Shown piece by piece: positions 18,890-29,816 of a DNA stretch of 64,000 bases. The stretch covers positions 1 through 64,000 of the forward strand of contig NZ_LJJE01000002.1 of the NCBI RefSeq assembly GCF_001854765.1, read 5' to 3'. The notes under the pieces are model-generated. The model was not told the DNA's origin. It did not search any database and worked only from the letters and a program-made list of their open reading frames with translations. This DNA is from Vibrio sonorensis (lineage in GTDB: Bacteria; Pseudomonadota; Gammaproteobacteria; Enterobacterales; Vibrionaceae). A program made the translations under genes and the position numbers. Each line of letters opens with the position of its first letter. Position 1 is the first letter of the stretch.

Positions 18890-20278
18890 ATGTTTGAAAA
18901 TTTAACGGATCGTTTATCCCGCACGCTAAAGAATATAAGCGGGAAAGGTCGTCTGACCGAAGAGAATATCAAAGAGACGCTGCGAGAAGTGCGTATGGCT
19001 TTACTGGAAGCCGACGTAGCGCTGCCAGTTGTTCGAGATTTTATCAAACGCGTTAAAGAAAGCGCGGTTGGTGTTGAAGTATCTAAGTCACTGACCCCAG
19101 GTCAGGAATTTATCAAGATTGTTCAGACCGAACTTGAAGCGGTTATGGGTGAGTCAAATGAGGCGCTGAACTTGGCGGCTCAACCACCGGCAGTGATCTT
19201 GATGGCAGGTTTGCAAGGTGCGGGTAAAACGACCAGTGTCGGTAAACTGTCAAAGCTGTTAAAAGAGCGCGATAAGAAAAAAGTGCTGGTGGTGTCTGCT
19301 GACGTATATCGCCCAGCGGCGATCAAACAGCTAGAGACTCTAGCCAGTGATATAGGTGTGGATTTCTTCCCTTCATCGGCGGATCAAAAACCTATCGATA
19401 TAGCCAATGCAGCGATAGATCATGCCAAGAAGAAGTTCTACGACGTACTAGTCGTGGATACGGCAGGTCGTCTAGCGATTGACGAGCAGATGATGGGAGA
19501 AATCCAAGATCTGCACAGTGCGATTAACCCAGTAGAAACTCTGTTTGTTGTTGATGCGATGACAGGTCAAGATGCCGCAAATACTGCAAAAGCCTTTGGT
19601 GATGCACTACCGCTGACGGGTGTTATCCTAACTAAGGTGGACGGTGATGCACGTGGTGGTGCTGCGCTTTCTGTACGCCACATTACCGGCAAACCAATCA
19701 AATTCCTTGGTGTTGGTGAAAAGACCGACGCGCTAGAACCATTCCACCCAGACCGTGTTGCGTCGCGAATTCTTGGTATGGGCGATGTACTGTCTCTTAT
19801 CGAAGACTTACAGCGCAACGTCGATCAAGACAAAGCGGAAAAGTTAGCGAAAAAGTTCAAAGAGAAGAAAGGCTTCGACCTTGAAGACTTCAGAGAACAG
19901 CTTGGTCAAATGCAGAATATGGGCGGTATGATGGGGATGATGGACAAGCTACCGGGCATGTCTAATCTTCCGGACAATGTGAAAGACAAAGTCGATGACA
20001 AGATGTTTAAGCAGATGGAAGCCATCATCAACTCAATGACGATGAAAGAGCGTCAGCGTCCTGAAATTATCAAAGGTTCTCGTAAGAAGCGCATAGCAGC
20101 AGGTTCAGGTACTCAGGTACAAGACGTCAACCGCTTGCTCAAGCAGTTCACTCAAATGCAGAAAATGATGAAGAAGATGCAAAAGGGTGGGATGAAAGGC
20201 ATGATGCGCAATATGCAAGGCATGATGGGCGGCATGGGAGGAATGGGCGGTGGCGGTTTTAATCCGTTTGGCCGATAA
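18890..20278 (+). CDS. ffh: Signal recognition particle protein Ffh
   Basis: Ffh is the SRP GTPase that binds 4.5S RNA and nascent membrane proteins and docks with FtsY. The N domain (residues 1-90) is followed by the G domain with GLQGAGKTTSVGKL (P loop ~107), DTAGR and TKVDGDARGG. The methionine-rich M domain at the C-terminus (~330-462) ends in a Met/Gly tail. I start at MFENLTDRLSRTL (18890), which gives 462 residues (E. coli 453); the in-frame codons upstream are leader. Divergent from ypjD. Confidence 0.97.
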   Translation: MFENLTDRLSRTLKNISGKGRLTEENIKETLREVRMALLEADVALPVVRDFIKRVKESAVGVEVSKSLTPGQEFIKIVQTELEAVMGESNEALNLAAQPPAVILMAGLQGAGKTTSVGKLSKLLKERDKKKVLVVSADVYRPAAIKQLETLASDIGVDFFPSSADQKPIDIANAAIDHAKKKFYDVLVVDTAGRLAIDEQMMGEIQDLHSAINPVETLFVVDAMTGQDAANTAKAFGDALPLTGVILTKVDGDARGGAALSVRHITGKPIKFLGVGEKTDALEPFHPDRVASRILGMGDVLSLIEDLQRNVDQDKAEKLAKKFKEKKGFDLEDFREQLGQMQNMGGMMGMMDKLPGMSNLPDNVKDKVDDKMFKQMEAIINSMTMKERQRPEIIKGSRKKRIAAGSGTQVQDVNRLLKQFTQMQKMMKKMQKGGMKGMMRNMQGMMGGMGGMGGGGFNPFGR

Positions 20279-20304
20279 CTTCCTACCGCGGTAAATGAGG
20301 TTGT

Positions 20305-20330
20305 AAAGGGAGCGCTTGCGCTTCCTTTTT
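20305..20330 (+). terminator. Terminator after ffh
   Basis: 10-bp stem with one G-T pair (AAAGGGAGCG, 20305-20314, with CGCTTCCTTT, 20319-20328) and a continuing T tract. Confidence 0.75.
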
Positions 20331-20425
20331 CTCTTTCTGGTTGAGCTAACAGTGTTTTTTGAACTTGTTAACTACTTCACAGAAAAAGGAGAGGGGTTTT
20401 AGTGGTGAAAAAATAGCTAAAACCC

Positions 20426-20453
20426 TTGCAATAGCTCGGAATAAGAGTAAAAT
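20426..20453 (+). promoter_or_regulatory. Putative promoter of the rpsP-rimM-trmD-rplS operon
   Basis: TTGCAA (-35, 20426-20431), 16-bp spacer, TAAAAT (-10, 20448-20453). An imperfect inverted repeat (GCTCGGAAT ... ATTCCGGAGC) spans the -10 and start region. It gives a transcript leader of roughly 85 nt before rpsP. Confidence 0.55.
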
Positions 20454-20477
20454 TCCGGAGCTTTATTTTGGCACGAG

Positions 20478-20514
20478 ACCCCAGAACTATTTCATAGTAA
20501 ATGGTTTATGGGGT
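20478..20514 (+). promoter_or_regulatory. Structured leader ahead of rpsP
   Basis: An outer stem ACCCCA (20478-20483) / TGGGGT (20509-20514) encloses a second hairpin ACTAT-TTC-ATAGT (20486-20498). It lies in the presumed 5' leader, 32 nt before the rpsP start. This could be a site for autogenous control, but no regulator is known to me. Confidence 0.35.
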
Positions 20515-20546
20515 TAATTTTATTTTTGAAAAGCAAAGAGGACGAC

Positions 20547-20795
20547 ATGGTAACCATTCGTTTGGCACGTCACGGCGCTAAGAAGCGTCCATTTTATCAA
20601 ATCGTAGTTGCGGATAGCCGTAAAGCTGCAACTGGCCGTTTCATCGAAAAAGTAGGTTTCTTCAATCCTACTGCTAAAGGTCAAGAAGAAGGTCTACGTC
20701 TAGACCTAGATCGCGTTAACCACTGGGTTGGTCAAGGCGCGACTGTATCTGACCGCGTAGCTAAGCTAGTTAAAGACGCTCAAAAAGCGGCTTAA
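20547..20795 (+). CDS. rpsP: 30S ribosomal protein S16
   Basis: The 82-residue S16 has the full family sequence ([25 protein letters not shown]). The start at 20547 has an AGAGGAC ribosome binding site; the in-frame codons from 20508 belong to the leader. First gene of the rpsP-rimM-trmD-rplS operon, identical in order to E. coli. Confidence 0.97.
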   Translation: MVTIRLARHGAKKRPFYQIVVADSRKAATGRFIEKVGFFNPTAKGQEEGLRLDLDRVNHWVGQGATVSDRVAKLVKDAQKAA

Positions 20796-20822
20796 TTCTT
20801 TTTAAGAAGTAGTAATTAGCTT

Positions 20823-21371
20823 ATGTCGATGAAAGGTAAAGAAACGTTGGACAGCGAAAAGATTGTTGTAGGCAAGTTTGGTGCTACTTACGGCATTCGA
20901 GGCTGGCTCAAAGTTTTTTCCTACACAGACAATGCCGAAAGCTTATTTGATTACAGCCCTTGGTTTGTTAACCAAAAAGGCTCGTGGGTCGAGTACAAAG
21001 TAGAAAGCTGGAAGCGCCATAACAAAGGTATGGTGGTAAAGCTGGAAGGATTAGATGTTCGCGAAGACGCGCATTTAATGACTAACTTTGAAATCGCTAT
21101 TGACCCTGCGGTATTACCAGAGCTGTCAGCAGATGAATTCTACTGGCGTGAATTGTTTGGAATGAAGGTAGTAACCACTAAAGGTTACGATCTGGGTGTC
21201 GTTACCGACATGCTGGAAACTGGTTCAAACGATGTTTTGGTAGTGAAAGCAAATCTAAAAGACGCTTTTGGGCAGAAGGAACGATTAATCCCGTTCCTTG
21301 AAGAGCAAGTGATCATTAATGTTGATCGCGATGCTCAACGGATCGAAGTTGACTGGGATCCTGGATTCTAA
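20823..21371 (+). CDS. rimM: Ribosome maturation factor RimM
   Basis: RimM binds S19 and assists 30S head maturation. The 182-residue protein has the N-terminal RimM domain ([22 protein letters not shown]) and a C-terminal PRC-barrel ([23 protein letters not shown] ... [10 protein letters not shown]). E. coli RimM is also 182 residues. Lies between rpsP and trmD with short gaps of 27 and 25 nt. Confidence 0.96.
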   Translation: MSMKGKETLDSEKIVVGKFGATYGIRGWLKVFSYTDNAESLFDYSPWFVNQKGSWVEYKVESWKRHNKGMVVKLEGLDVREDAHLMTNFEIAIDPAVLPELSADEFYWRELFGMKVVTTKGYDLGVVTDMLETGSNDVLVVKANLKDAFGQKERLIPFLEEQVIINVDRDAQRIEVDWDPGF

Positions 21372-21396
21372 CTCCAGCTAACGGAGCGATTGAACA

Positions 21397-22140
21397 ATGT
21401 GGGTTGGCGTAATTAGCCTTTTTCCTGAAATGTTCCGCAGCGTTACTGATTATGGAGTAACAGGTCAAGCGGTTAAAAAAGGTCTTTTGTCGGTTGAAAC
21501 ATGGAACCCCCGTGATTTCACCCATGACAAACATCGCACCGTCGATGATAGGCCTTACGGTGGTGGTCCCGGCATGTTAATGATGGTTCAGCCTTTGCGC
21601 GATGCCATTCATTCAGCCAAACAAGCCTCACCGGGTAAGACGAAAGTGATTTACCTTTCTCCTCAAGGTCGAAAGCTCGACCAAAAAGGAGTAGAAGAGT
21701 TGGCGACCAATGAGAACTTGCTTCTTATTTGTGGCCGCTATGAAGGGGTAGATGAGCGCATCATTCAGTCTGAGGTTGACGAAGAATGGTCAATCGGGGA
21801 CTTTGTGATGACGGGTGGAGAAATCCCAGCCATGACGCTAATTGACTCAGTGTCTCGGTTTATTCCGGGAGTATTGGGTGATTTTGCTTCGGCAGAAGAA
21901 GACTCTTTTGCCAATGGTTTGTTAGATTGTCCTCACTACACGCGTCCAGAAGTGTTAGATGGAGAAGAAGTACCAGCGGTACTGAAATCCGGAAACCATA
22001 AGGACATTCGTCGCTGGCGACTAAAGCAGTCGTTAGGCCGCACCTGGATAAGAAGACCAGAGCTCCTGGAAAACCTAGCTCTGACTGACGAACAGGAACA
22101 ATTACTAGCCGAATTCATCAAAGAATATCGAGCGCAGTAA
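21397..22140 (+). CDS. trmD: tRNA (guanine-N1-)-methyltransferase
   Basis: TrmD methylates G37 of tRNAs with G36-G37, preventing frameshifting. The 247-residue protein has the N-terminal [13 protein letters not shown] and the trefoil-knot SAM site ([26 protein letters not shown]). The catalytic Asp-containing CPHYTRPE segment is also present. Third gene of the ribosomal operon. Confidence 0.97.
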   Translation: MWVGVISLFPEMFRSVTDYGVTGQAVKKGLLSVETWNPRDFTHDKHRTVDDRPYGGGPGMLMMVQPLRDAIHSAKQASPGKTKVIYLSPQGRKLDQKGVEELATNENLLLICGRYEGVDERIIQSEVDEEWSIGDFVMTGGEIPAMTLIDSVSRFIPGVLGDFASAEEDSFANGLLDCPHYTRPEVLDGEEVPAVLKSGNHKDIRRWRLKQSLGRTWIRRPELLENLALTDEQEQLLAEFIKEYRAQ

Positions 22141-22181
22141 CCTATTTAATTTAGTATCAGTTTATTCTAGGAATTTTAGAA

Positions 22182-22535
22182 ATGAGTAATATCATCAAAG
22201 CTCTTGAGCAAGAGCAAATGAAACAAGACCTACCTAACTTTGGCCCTGGTGACACAGTTGTTGTTCAGGTTAAAGTAAAAGAAGGTAACCGTGAGCGTCT
22301 ACAGGCTTACGAAGGCGTTGTAATCGCAGTTCGTAACCGTGGTCTTCACTCTGCATTCACTGTACGTAAGATCTCGAACGGTGAAGGTGTAGAGCGTACG
22401 TTCCAAACACACTCTCCAGTAGTTGATAGCATCGAAGTTAAACGCCGCGGTGCAGTACGTCGTGCCAAACTGTACTACCTACGTGAGCGTTCTGGTAAGT
22501 CAGCTCGTATTAAAGAGAAACTTGCTAAAAAGTAA
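22182..22535 (+). CDS. rplS: 50S ribosomal protein L19
   Basis: The 117-residue protein has the full L19 sequence ([20 protein letters not shown] ... [19 protein letters not shown]). L19 lies at the 30S-50S interface. Last gene of the operon, followed by a strong terminator. Confidence 0.97.
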   Translation: MSNIIKALEQEQMKQDLPNFGPGDTVVVQVKVKEGNRERLQAYEGVVIAVRNRGLHSAFTVRKISNGEGVERTFQTHSPVVDSIEVKRRGAVRRAKLYYLRERSGKSARIKEKLAKK

Positions 22536-22557
22536 TGCTATAACTAGCGTTCTCATT

Positions 22558-22587
22558 AAACGGGGTCCAACAGGACCCCGTTTTTTT
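22558..22587 (+). terminator. Terminator of the rpsP-rplS operon
   Basis: Perfect 11-bp stem (AAACGGGGTCC with GGACCCCGTTT), AACA loop and seven Ts. Confidence 0.9.
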
Positions 22588-22677
22588 ATCTCCACTACTT
22601 TTCAGTCAGCTCTGTTTCCCCCTCAGGAAAAACGGTCTTCAAACAATTTTAGATTGAGCAAGTTCTACACCAGATAC

Positions 22678-22704
22678 AAAAAAGGCCGATGTTTGCCATC
22701 AGCC
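22678..22704 (-). terminator. Terminator of the yacG-side operon
   Basis: On the minus strand an 8-bp stem GGCTGATG/CATCGGCC (one G-T pair) with a GCAAA loop is followed by six Ts, 26 nt past the yacG stop. Confidence 0.75.
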
Positions 22705-22729
22705 CTGTAGTGATAAATGATTGCTGTTA

Positions 22730-22927
22730 TTAGTATTGGTCTTCAGACCAACCATCGCTATCAGACATATCCGGAGCTCCGGGAATCGTGTTTTCTTCAT
22801 CGGCCCACTCCCCAAAGTCAATCATCTGACACTGCTTGCTGCAAAAAGGCCTAAATGGACTTTGCTCTGTCCATTCAACTTCGCTACCGCATTGAGGGCA
22901 GCTAACTTTGGTGATTGGCTTCGACAT
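22730..22927 (-). CDS. yacG: Zinc-binding DNA gyrase inhibitor YacG
   Basis: The 65-residue protein has the CPQCG ... FCSKQCQ four-cysteine zinc site and the [14 protein letters not shown] motif of YacG, which binds GyrB and inhibits gyrase in vitro. Its length equals E. coli YacG. It follows zapD by 55 nt in the conserved order coaE-zapD-yacG. Confidence 0.95.
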   Translation of the reverse strand: MSKPITKVSCPQCGSEVEWTEQSPFRPFCSKQCQMIDFGEWADEENTIPGAPDMSDSDGWSEDQY

Positions 22928-22982
22928 GAGAAATACCTAAATTGAAGAAGTAATAAAAGTGTAGTGAGTTTGGGGGAAACGG

Positions 22983-23723
22983 CTAGCAACAAACCGCGAG
23001 ATCAAACTCGATGGTTTGTGTACAAGCTTGGCCAGAGTCAAACTCAATAAATTTGATGGCAAAACGATTTTTATGTCCAGAAATCATCGGATAAACCCCA
23101 TAGTGCATTGGAATGTTTAACCTGAGGATATTGGCATCTTCTGCATCGCTTTGATAGAAGCCATTGTTGGCTACTCTTGATTTAAAGTGACCAGTTTCTC
23201 TGGTTAGCTTTAACCATAGATCAAGGGCATCGGACAAGGGTTGCAGAGCTTCTAGCCAATGCTGAGAGTCTTTGATCTTTGTTTCGACTGGCAAGTGTAG
23301 CCAGTGATGAAGAGAAGGCAGATCGAAGCAACAAGCACCACCGGGTAAATTGAAGCGCTGACGTATGGCACTTAAAAATCGATCCTCTTTTAACGTTTGA
23401 CCAAAGCGCTCTGCGGCCATTAAGTTGCCGTGTACCGCGTCGACTTCACCCAAGACGTTTTGCAACATCTCTTGGTTTACGCCTTCCACATTAAGCCAAC
23501 TGCGATAAGTGAGGCGCTGCTTTTCTATGTCTTTGGCGAGTTCGCTTTTAAGTTGGATCTGTTCAAAGATCTCTAACAGATCAAATAGGGAGCGGAAAAA
23601 CTGAAGATGTTGAAGATCGTCACTGAATTGACCTGAAACTTTGAGTTGATTGAGCAACGCCTCTACACGAAGATAGATGCGCGTTTTCTCATTGAGTGGA
23701 TGTTCAAAGTAATGAGTGGTCAT
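22983..23723 (-). CDS. zapD: Cell division protein ZapD
   Basis: ZapD crosslinks FtsZ protofilaments at the septal ring. The 246-residue protein begins [21 protein letters not shown], the usual family start, and is largely helical up front with a beta-rich end. I place the start at 23723 because AAGG lies 9 nt upstream; the TTG eight codons earlier has no comparable site. Between coaE and yacG, as in E. coli. Confidence 0.94.
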   Translation of the reverse strand: MTTHYFEHPLNEKTRIYLRVEALLNQLKVSGQFSDDLQHLQFFRSLFDLLEIFEQIQLKSELAKDIEKQRLTYRSWLNVEGVNQEMLQNVLGEVDAVHGNLMAAERFGQTLKEDRFLSAIRQRFNLPGGACCFDLPSLHHWLHLPVETKIKDSQHWLEALQPLSDALDLWLKLTRETGHFKSRVANNGFYQSDAEDANILRLNIPMHYGVYPMISGHKNRFAIKFIEFDSGQACTQTIEFDLAVCC

Positions 23724-23756
23724 TCCATAGTGCCTTAAAAATTTCAATCATCATTC

Positions 23757-24365
23757 TCACCGATTTGCCCTACTTAATGCTAGATACTTTTTGTGTAATT
23801 CTGTGATTTGAGGCAAAAGTTTTTGGTTTTTAGTACTATTTTTCACCACATCATCGGCAATCTCTAACCTTTGCTGTCTTGTCGCTTGTGCGGCAAGGAT
23901 GGATTTGGCTTGATTTTCGTCGACGCCATCGCGGTTTTGAGTCCTCTCAATTTGGGTTTTTTCATCGACATCAACCACTAACACGCGGTCGGCTAGATTT
24001 TGTAACCCGTTTTCGACCATCAAAGGGATCACTAAAAGTGCATAGTCAGAGCTCACGTCTTGCAGCTGTTTTTTCATCTCTTGGCGAATTAACGGGTGTA
24101 ATAAACTGTCTATCCATTTCTTTTCGCTGGGATCAGAAAAAATGATCTCTCTCAGTTGAGACCGGTTTAATGAACCGTCTTCTAAGACGATCTTTTCTCC
24201 GTAGCGGTGAACGATCTGAGAGAGGCCCTCACTGCCGACTTCAACCACTTGTCGCGCGATGACGTCAGCATCGACGATGTCTATGGAAAACTCTTTTGAG
24301 AACATGTTTGCTACCGTGGTTTTGCCACTGGCAATTCCACCGGTTAGTCCGACAACATAAGGCAT
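23757..24365 (-). CDS. coaE: Dephospho-CoA kinase
   Basis: CoaE performs the last step of coenzyme A synthesis. The 202-residue protein has the Walker A motif GLTGGIASGKTTVANMF at the N-terminus, the DADVIARQVVE substrate motif and the HPLIR segment. Its start is separated from the pilD stop by one base, so it is very likely co-transcribed with the pilus genes. Confidence 0.96.
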   Translation of the reverse strand: MPYVVGLTGGIASGKTTVANMFSKEFSIDIVDADVIARQVVEVGSEGLSQIVHRYGEKIVLEDGSLNRSQLREIIFSDPSEKKWIDSLLHPLIRQEMKKQLQDVSSDYALLVIPLMVENGLQNLADRVLVVDVDEKTQIERTQNRDGVDENQAKSILAAQATRQQRLEIADDVVKNSTKNQKLLPQITELHKKYLALSRANR

Positions 24366-24366
24366 A

Positions 24367-25245
24367 CTAAATCCCTAATACTGAAGTAAAATACCATTGC
24401 GTGATTTCAGAACCCCACATCAGTGCACACCATCCAGCAATCGCCAAATAAGGGCCGAATGGGAAAGCTTTATCGATTCCTTGCTTTTGCATGCGCAGTT
24501 GTACAAGACCAAAGACCAAACCGACAAGTGAAGAGAGTAGCACAACCATTGGAAGTAATTGCCACCCCAGCCATGCACCTAGCGCCGCTAACAGCTTAAA
24601 ATCACCATAGCCCATCCCTTCTTTACCGGTGATTAGTTTAAACAACCAGTAAACAGACCAAAGCGATAAGTAGCCAGCCATGGCTCCAATGATTGAGCTC
24701 TCAAGGGAAACGGGAGAGATGTTTGATAATGAGGCAAAAACACCGAGCCACATTAAAGGTAAAGTGAGTTGATCGGGCAGAAGTAGGGTATCGAAATCGA
24801 TAAAAACGGCGGCAATTAATATAAGGGTAAAAGCGAGTAAAGCTATGGAGTAAACACTAAAACCAAAGTGAGCGGCAACGGCGGTACACAAAACCGCACT
24901 GCACAACTCGACCAAGGGGTAACGCGGAGAAATAGACGCGTCGCAATGACGGCATTTTCCTTTTAGCCACAACCAACTAAAGACAGGAATATTGTCATAA
25001 GCAGCAATAGGGTGCTGACACGAAGGGCACTTAGAGCGAGGTACACTCAGGTTAAACGTTTCTTCTGGAACGGCGAGATTACACTCAGCAAATGTATCAT
25101 TGCACTCGCGACGCCATTCGTTTTCCATCATGATCGGAAGGCGATGTATAACGACATTGAGAAAGCTGCCGACAATTAGTCCAAAAAGACCAGCAAATGT
25201 AGGAAATAGCCAAGGATAATTTAAAAAAGCGTCCATATTCATCAT
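24367..25245 (-). CDS. pilD: Type IV prepilin peptidase/N-methyltransferase PilD
   Basis: PilD cleaves and N-methylates type IV prepilins and type II secretion pseudopilins at the inner membrane. The 292-residue polytopic protein has the cytosolic four-cysteine zinc motif (CPSCQ ... CRHCD, residues ~74-105). The two catalytic aspartates of the GxGD family are in DFDTLLLPD and GMGYGDFK. The first methionines are clustered (MMNMDAFL), so the start could be three codons later. Operon order pilA-pilB-pilC-pilD-coaE-zapD-yacG on the minus strand. Confidence 0.96.
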   Translation of the reverse strand: MMNMDAFLNYPWLFPTFAGLFGLIVGSFLNVVIHRLPIMMENEWRRECNDTFAECNLAVPEETFNLSVPRSKCPSCQHPIAAYDNIPVFSWLWLKGKCRHCDASISPRYPLVELCSAVLCTAVAAHFGFSVYSIALLAFTLILIAAVFIDFDTLLLPDQLTLPLMWLGVFASLSNISPVSLESSIIGAMAGYLSLWSVYWLFKLITGKEGMGYGDFKLLAALGAWLGWQLLPMVVLLSSLVGLVFGLVQLRMQKQGIDKAFPFGPYLAIAGWCALMWGSEITQWYFTSVLGI

Positions 25246-25318
25246 TACACAGAAGATATAAAACCAGTATACCTTAGTCGCCTCAAGAAGCTAAATAGAA
25301 ACGGGCTTACCAATCTCA

Positions 25319-26527
25319 TTAGCCCAATATACTCATTAGGTTAAAAATAGGCAGATACATAGCGATGACCAAGCTTCCTACCGTCAAAGTGAGAGCTATA
25401 ATCAGACTTGGTTCGATCAACTTAGTCAACACATCAACCTGCGCGGATAGTTGAGACTCTTGGTATTGGTAGAGGTGCTTTAACATCGCCGACAACTGCC
25501 CAGATTCTTCGCCAACTTTTATCATCTGTAACGCGTCCGCACTCATCCAAGAGATGGATTGAAAACTCTGGTAAAGGGTCCACCCCTGTTCCACTTTCGC
25601 AATTGGCAGTTGCACCTCTCTTTCCAACCGAGAGTTACCAAGCAAAGGCAAGGATAAGTGCAAGCCGACAAGAATGTTGATGCCAGCTTGAGTGGTAATT
25701 GACAGTGACCGAGTGAATCGAATAACGGCGGTGTTTTGTATTAAACGGCCAAGTATCGGGATCTTAAGTGCTAGTACATCGCAGTAGTGGCGGGCAGTGT
25801 CAAAGTTGGCTGTCATCCACTTAAGCAATAATCCACTGGAGACAATCGATGTAATAAACCATAGCCCTTTGTCGATAAGCCAATGCGAAATCGATAATAC
25901 GGATTGAGTAAAAATGGGAAGGTCGGCGTCGAAAGTGGCAAAAAGTGCTTCAAACTTAGGGATAACAAAAATCAATAATAGATAGCAACTGACTATCATA
26001 GTGATAAAAACGATGGCGGGGTAATAGGTTGCGCGCTTAATGGTTTTACTGAGTTCGTCTTTTCCTTGCCGATAGTGATGAGCGAGAAACAGCGATTGAA
26101 CAATATTGCCCGTAGACTCTCCAATCTCAACCAAGCACAGCGCGAGAGGTTCCAAGTTTAGCGCAGACTCTTTTAATCCGCAGTGAACGCTATTGCCTTG
26201 GTCTAACGTAGCCATCAGGGTTAAAAGCGAGGTTTGTAGTCCGAGGTTGGCAGTTGAATTGTGCTGCGTAATAAGTGCATCTCGTATTGGAACTCCCGCC
26301 TGCAACAGTGAAGCCAGTTGAAATAAAAAATGATTAACAGTGGCCGTATCTGTGTTTAATTTGTAACGTTCAAATGGATACAGAGGGCGCTTGTTGATAT
26401 GGGATACAGATATTTCTCGAACAGACAGGGAAAATGAAAAGAGTGGGTCACTGCTAGCAACAGTTGAGCCTGCTACTTTGACACCCTGTTTGTTCACTCC
26501 TTTCCATTTGTATATGTGATAAGGCAT
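25319..26527 (-). CDS. pilC: Type IV pilus inner-membrane platform protein PilC
   Basis: PilC is the polytopic platform that couples the PilB motor to pilin assembly. The 402-residue protein has the duplicated GspF/PilC domain (FLFQLASLLQAGVPIRDAL; FTRSLSITTQAGINILVGL) with about three transmembrane segments and the C-terminal IIALTLTVGSLVIAMYLPIFNL. Typical length. Three nt separate it from pilB. Confidence 0.95.
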   Translation of the reverse strand: MPYHIYKWKGVNKQGVKVAGSTVASSDPLFSFSLSVREISVSHINKRPLYPFERYKLNTDTATVNHFLFQLASLLQAGVPIRDALITQHNSTANLGLQTSLLTLMATLDQGNSVHCGLKESALNLEPLALCLVEIGESTGNIVQSLFLAHHYRQGKDELSKTIKRATYYPAIVFITMIVSCYLLLIFVIPKFEALFATFDADLPIFTQSVLSISHWLIDKGLWFITSIVSSGLLLKWMTANFDTARHYCDVLALKIPILGRLIQNTAVIRFTRSLSITTQAGINILVGLHLSLPLLGNSRLEREVQLPIAKVEQGWTLYQSFQSISWMSADALQMIKVGEESGQLSAMLKHLYQYQESQLSAQVDVLTKLIEPSLIIALTLTVGSLVIAMYLPIFNLMSILG

Positions 26528-26530
26528 AAC

Positions 26531-28075
26531 TCAGTAGATGACCCTCAATAGCTCTTCTTCACTTGTGGTGCCTGCTAGAGCGTACTCTCTTCCTATGTCA
26601 CCTAGGCTTTTTCCTCCCGAATGTTTTGCCATCTGTTTTAAGGTTTCGATACTTGCGCCGTCGATAATAGCATTGGCAATATCAACGGTGACAAATAGGA
26701 CTTCAAACACGCCAGTCCTCCCCTTATAGCCGTTGTGACATTTTGAGCACCCCTTGGGGTTGGCTTTATAGGGAGTGGTATCAGTGGCGGGCAGTTTGCA
26801 ATATTGACAAAGTTTGCGAACTAACCTTTGATTGATAATTAGGTTTAGAGAAGCGGCAAGGTTATGGCGCTCTACTCCTAAGTTTCTCAACCTGATAATG
26901 GCTTCCAGCGCCGATTTTGTATGCAGTGTAGACAGAATAAGGTGGCCAGTTTGGGCGGCTCTTACGGCCATGTCAGCCGTCTCTTTATCTCTTATTTCAC
27001 CAACCATGATTATGTCTGGGTCTTGCCTTAACAATGAACGCAGTACTTTAGAAAAAGTGAGGTTGATACTCATATCGACCTGTACTTGGTTGATGCCCGA
27101 TACAAAACACTCGATTGGGTCTTCGACCGTGGCGATGTTGCGCTCAATGGCGTTGATGTGATTAAGGGAAGCGTAGAGGGTACGAGTTTTTCCACTACCA
27201 GTTGGTCCGGTGATCAATACCATACCGTGAGAGCGCTGCAGTACCGAGGTGTAAGCCTGTTCTTGCTGACGAGAAAAGCCGAGCTCGCTCAGAGTCGCGC
27301 GCTCATCAACGGGGTCCACGAGTCGAATTACAACCTTTTCACCATGAGAGGTGGGCAGGCTAGAAATCCTAGCCTCTAGCTCTAAATTCGACAGTGGATT
27401 GCGATAGCGAATATGCCCATCTTGGGGCATTCTTTTTTCGGCAACATCGAGATTTGCCATCAACTTAATAGCGGCGACGAGTCGCTGGTGCTCTTCACCT
27501 GTCATCGTGGTCAACTCACTCAGGACACCATCGCATCGAAATCGAATCCGATACCTATTTTGGTAAGCCTCGATATGGATATCTGACGATCTGAGTAACT
27601 TAGCTTGCCGGAAGATCTTATCTAAGAGAATAGGAATGGAATCGCGGTTATTCTCGATTTGATGTCTGGTCTTGTTGTCAATTTGGTAAAGAGGAAGTAG
27701 AGCTTGGATTTGTGGAAGCGGTGCGATAAACACTTGCGTTACCAATCCACCCGCAAAATAGAGCTCTTTTTCGATTTGAACCGTTATTGGATGCGCGGAG
27801 GCAATCACACATAGACTTTGCTCAATGGAGAGCGGGATAGCTTGATGGCGTATGAATATCGGAAACAGGTGAGTGGAAATATTGACCGCCGAGTAAGTTT
27901 CTTTTGCTAGGTCGATCCAAGACATAGAGTAAATCTGAGCGATCTGTTTACTCAGTTTAACGGCGTCATTTTCACTAAAAAGCTCAGCCATAAAAGATTG
28001 AATATCGTCGCTGTAGTTTTTGCGTTGGCGAAGGATGTTGTGGCTGAACAGACGGTTTTTAAACGCCTCTATCAT
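26531..28075 (-). CDS. pilB: Type IV pilus assembly ATPase PilB
   Basis: PilB is the hexameric extension motor ATPase. The Walker A motif is [13 protein letters not shown], with the Asp box EDPIECF, Walker [16 protein letters not shown] and the His box [12 protein letters not shown] four-cysteine zinc motif lies between CQYC and [13 protein letters not shown] near the C-terminus. I start at [10 protein letters not shown] (28075), where ATG overlaps the pilA stop (ATGA) and gives 514 residues; the frame is open 16 codons further into pilA. The length is somewhat below the ~560 residues of many PilB proteins, with a short N-terminal domain. Confidence 0.94.
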   Translation of the reverse strand: MIEAFKNRLFSHNILRQRKNYSDDIQSFMAELFSENDAVKLSKQIAQIYSMSWIDLAKETYSAVNISTHLFPIFIRHQAIPLSIEQSLCVIASAHPITVQIEKELYFAGGLVTQVFIAPLPQIQALLPLYQIDNKTRHQIENNRDSIPILLDKIFRQAKLLRSSDIHIEAYQNRYRIRFRCDGVLSELTTMTGEEHQRLVAAIKLMANLDVAEKRMPQDGHIRYRNPLSNLELEARISSLPTSHGEKVVIRLVDPVDERATLSELGFSRQQEQAYTSVLQRSHGMVLITGPTGSGKTRTLYASLNHINAIERNIATVEDPIECFVSGINQVQVDMSINLTFSKVLRSLLRQDPDIIMVGEIRDKETADMAVRAAQTGHLILSTLHTKSALEAIIRLRNLGVERHNLAASLNLIINQRLVRKLCQYCKLPATDTTPYKANPKGCSKCHNGYKGRTGVFEVLFVTVDIANAIIDGASIETLKQMAKHSGGKSLGDIGREYALAGTTSEEELLRVIY

Positions 28076-28503
28076 GGCGCACACCCTCGCAAAGTGGTGT
28101 TTGTTGCATTGATACAAGTCCAACTACTATCGAGTGCCGTTTTTGAATAAGTGATGGCATGACTTGAGTTGAGGGTTGAGGAATTTTGGTCAAAAGTGAA
28201 CACCACTGAGTGACCGCTAGAAGCCGAAGTGGGAAATGTAATACTACCCAGCGGATTCATATCCGAACTCGCACCCAATTCCGAAAAACTCGATTGATCG
28301 GGGAACTGACCAGTGTCAGAGATAAATATGTCGATATTAGTGGTTAGCGCCTTGAGTGTGGTCAGTGCAGAAGTGGCCTCGGATCTCGCAACGTATTGTT
28401 GATACTGAGGAATCGCAATCGAAGAGAGCACACCAATAATCACAACCACTATCATGAGCTCAATGAGTGAAAACGCCGCTTGTTTTGTTATGTAGAAACG
28501 CAT
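28072..28503 (-). CDS. pilA: Type IV major pilin PilA with Ala at the cleavage site
   Basis: The 143-residue prepilin has a short basic leader ([10 protein letters not shown]) and the hydrophobic pilin helix [18 protein letters not shown] with Glu5. A variable globular domain ends in a two-cysteine D-loop ([17 protein letters not shown]). The residue before the cleavage site is Ala (GCG GCG TTT) where nearly all type IV pilins have Gly. A strong ribosome binding site (AGGAGGAAAT) supports the start at 28503; the longer frame from 28557 is leader DNA. It heads the pilABCD cluster, which in vibrios makes the ChiRP/competence-type pilus. The pilin identity is certain; the exact pilus function is inferred. 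Confidence 0.93.
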   Translation of the reverse strand: MRFYITKQAAFSLIELMIVVVIIGVLSSIAIPQYQQYVARSEATSALTTLKALTTNIDIFISDTGQFPDQSSFSELGASSDMNPLGSITFPTSASSGHSVVFTFDQNSSTLNSSHAITYSKTALDSSWTCINATNTTLRGCAP

Positions 28504-28648
28504 ATTTCCTCCTAGGCTGTTGGTGCACGGAGGATAGGAGCTATAAATCAGTAGCAAAAGAAGATAAGAGTATTGGCGGAAGCAGTTTTATCCACTTTGA
28601 TACTTTATTTTACAAGCGTTGAAGGAAGGAGTGCGAAGGTGAATCAAA

Positions 28649-28673
28649 AAAGAGAGGCAAACGGCCTCTCTTT
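28649..28673 (-). terminator. Terminator after nadC
   Basis: 10-bp stem AAAGAGAGGC/GCCTCTCTTT with a 5-nt loop, in the nadC-pilA spacer, with T-rich flank on the minus strand. Confidence 0.75.
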
Positions 28674-28700
28674 CAAAGTGTTCGGTTGTAAAGGTATGGG

Positions 28701-29627
<927 letters not shown>

Positions 29628-29816
29628 TCATACGCTGACTTTGGGCGAAATTCAGCCATTAATCGCTAGCTAAATAAAAAATTACTCGATCTGACTATTT
29701 CGCGGACCTAATTTCCTTAGCTGGTGGCCTATTACCGATAATAGGTCTTTGGTAACGAGTTTCGCATTTGCAGATAAATTGGATATTATCGAGGAGTAGA
29801 GTGAACGAGGTAAAAC

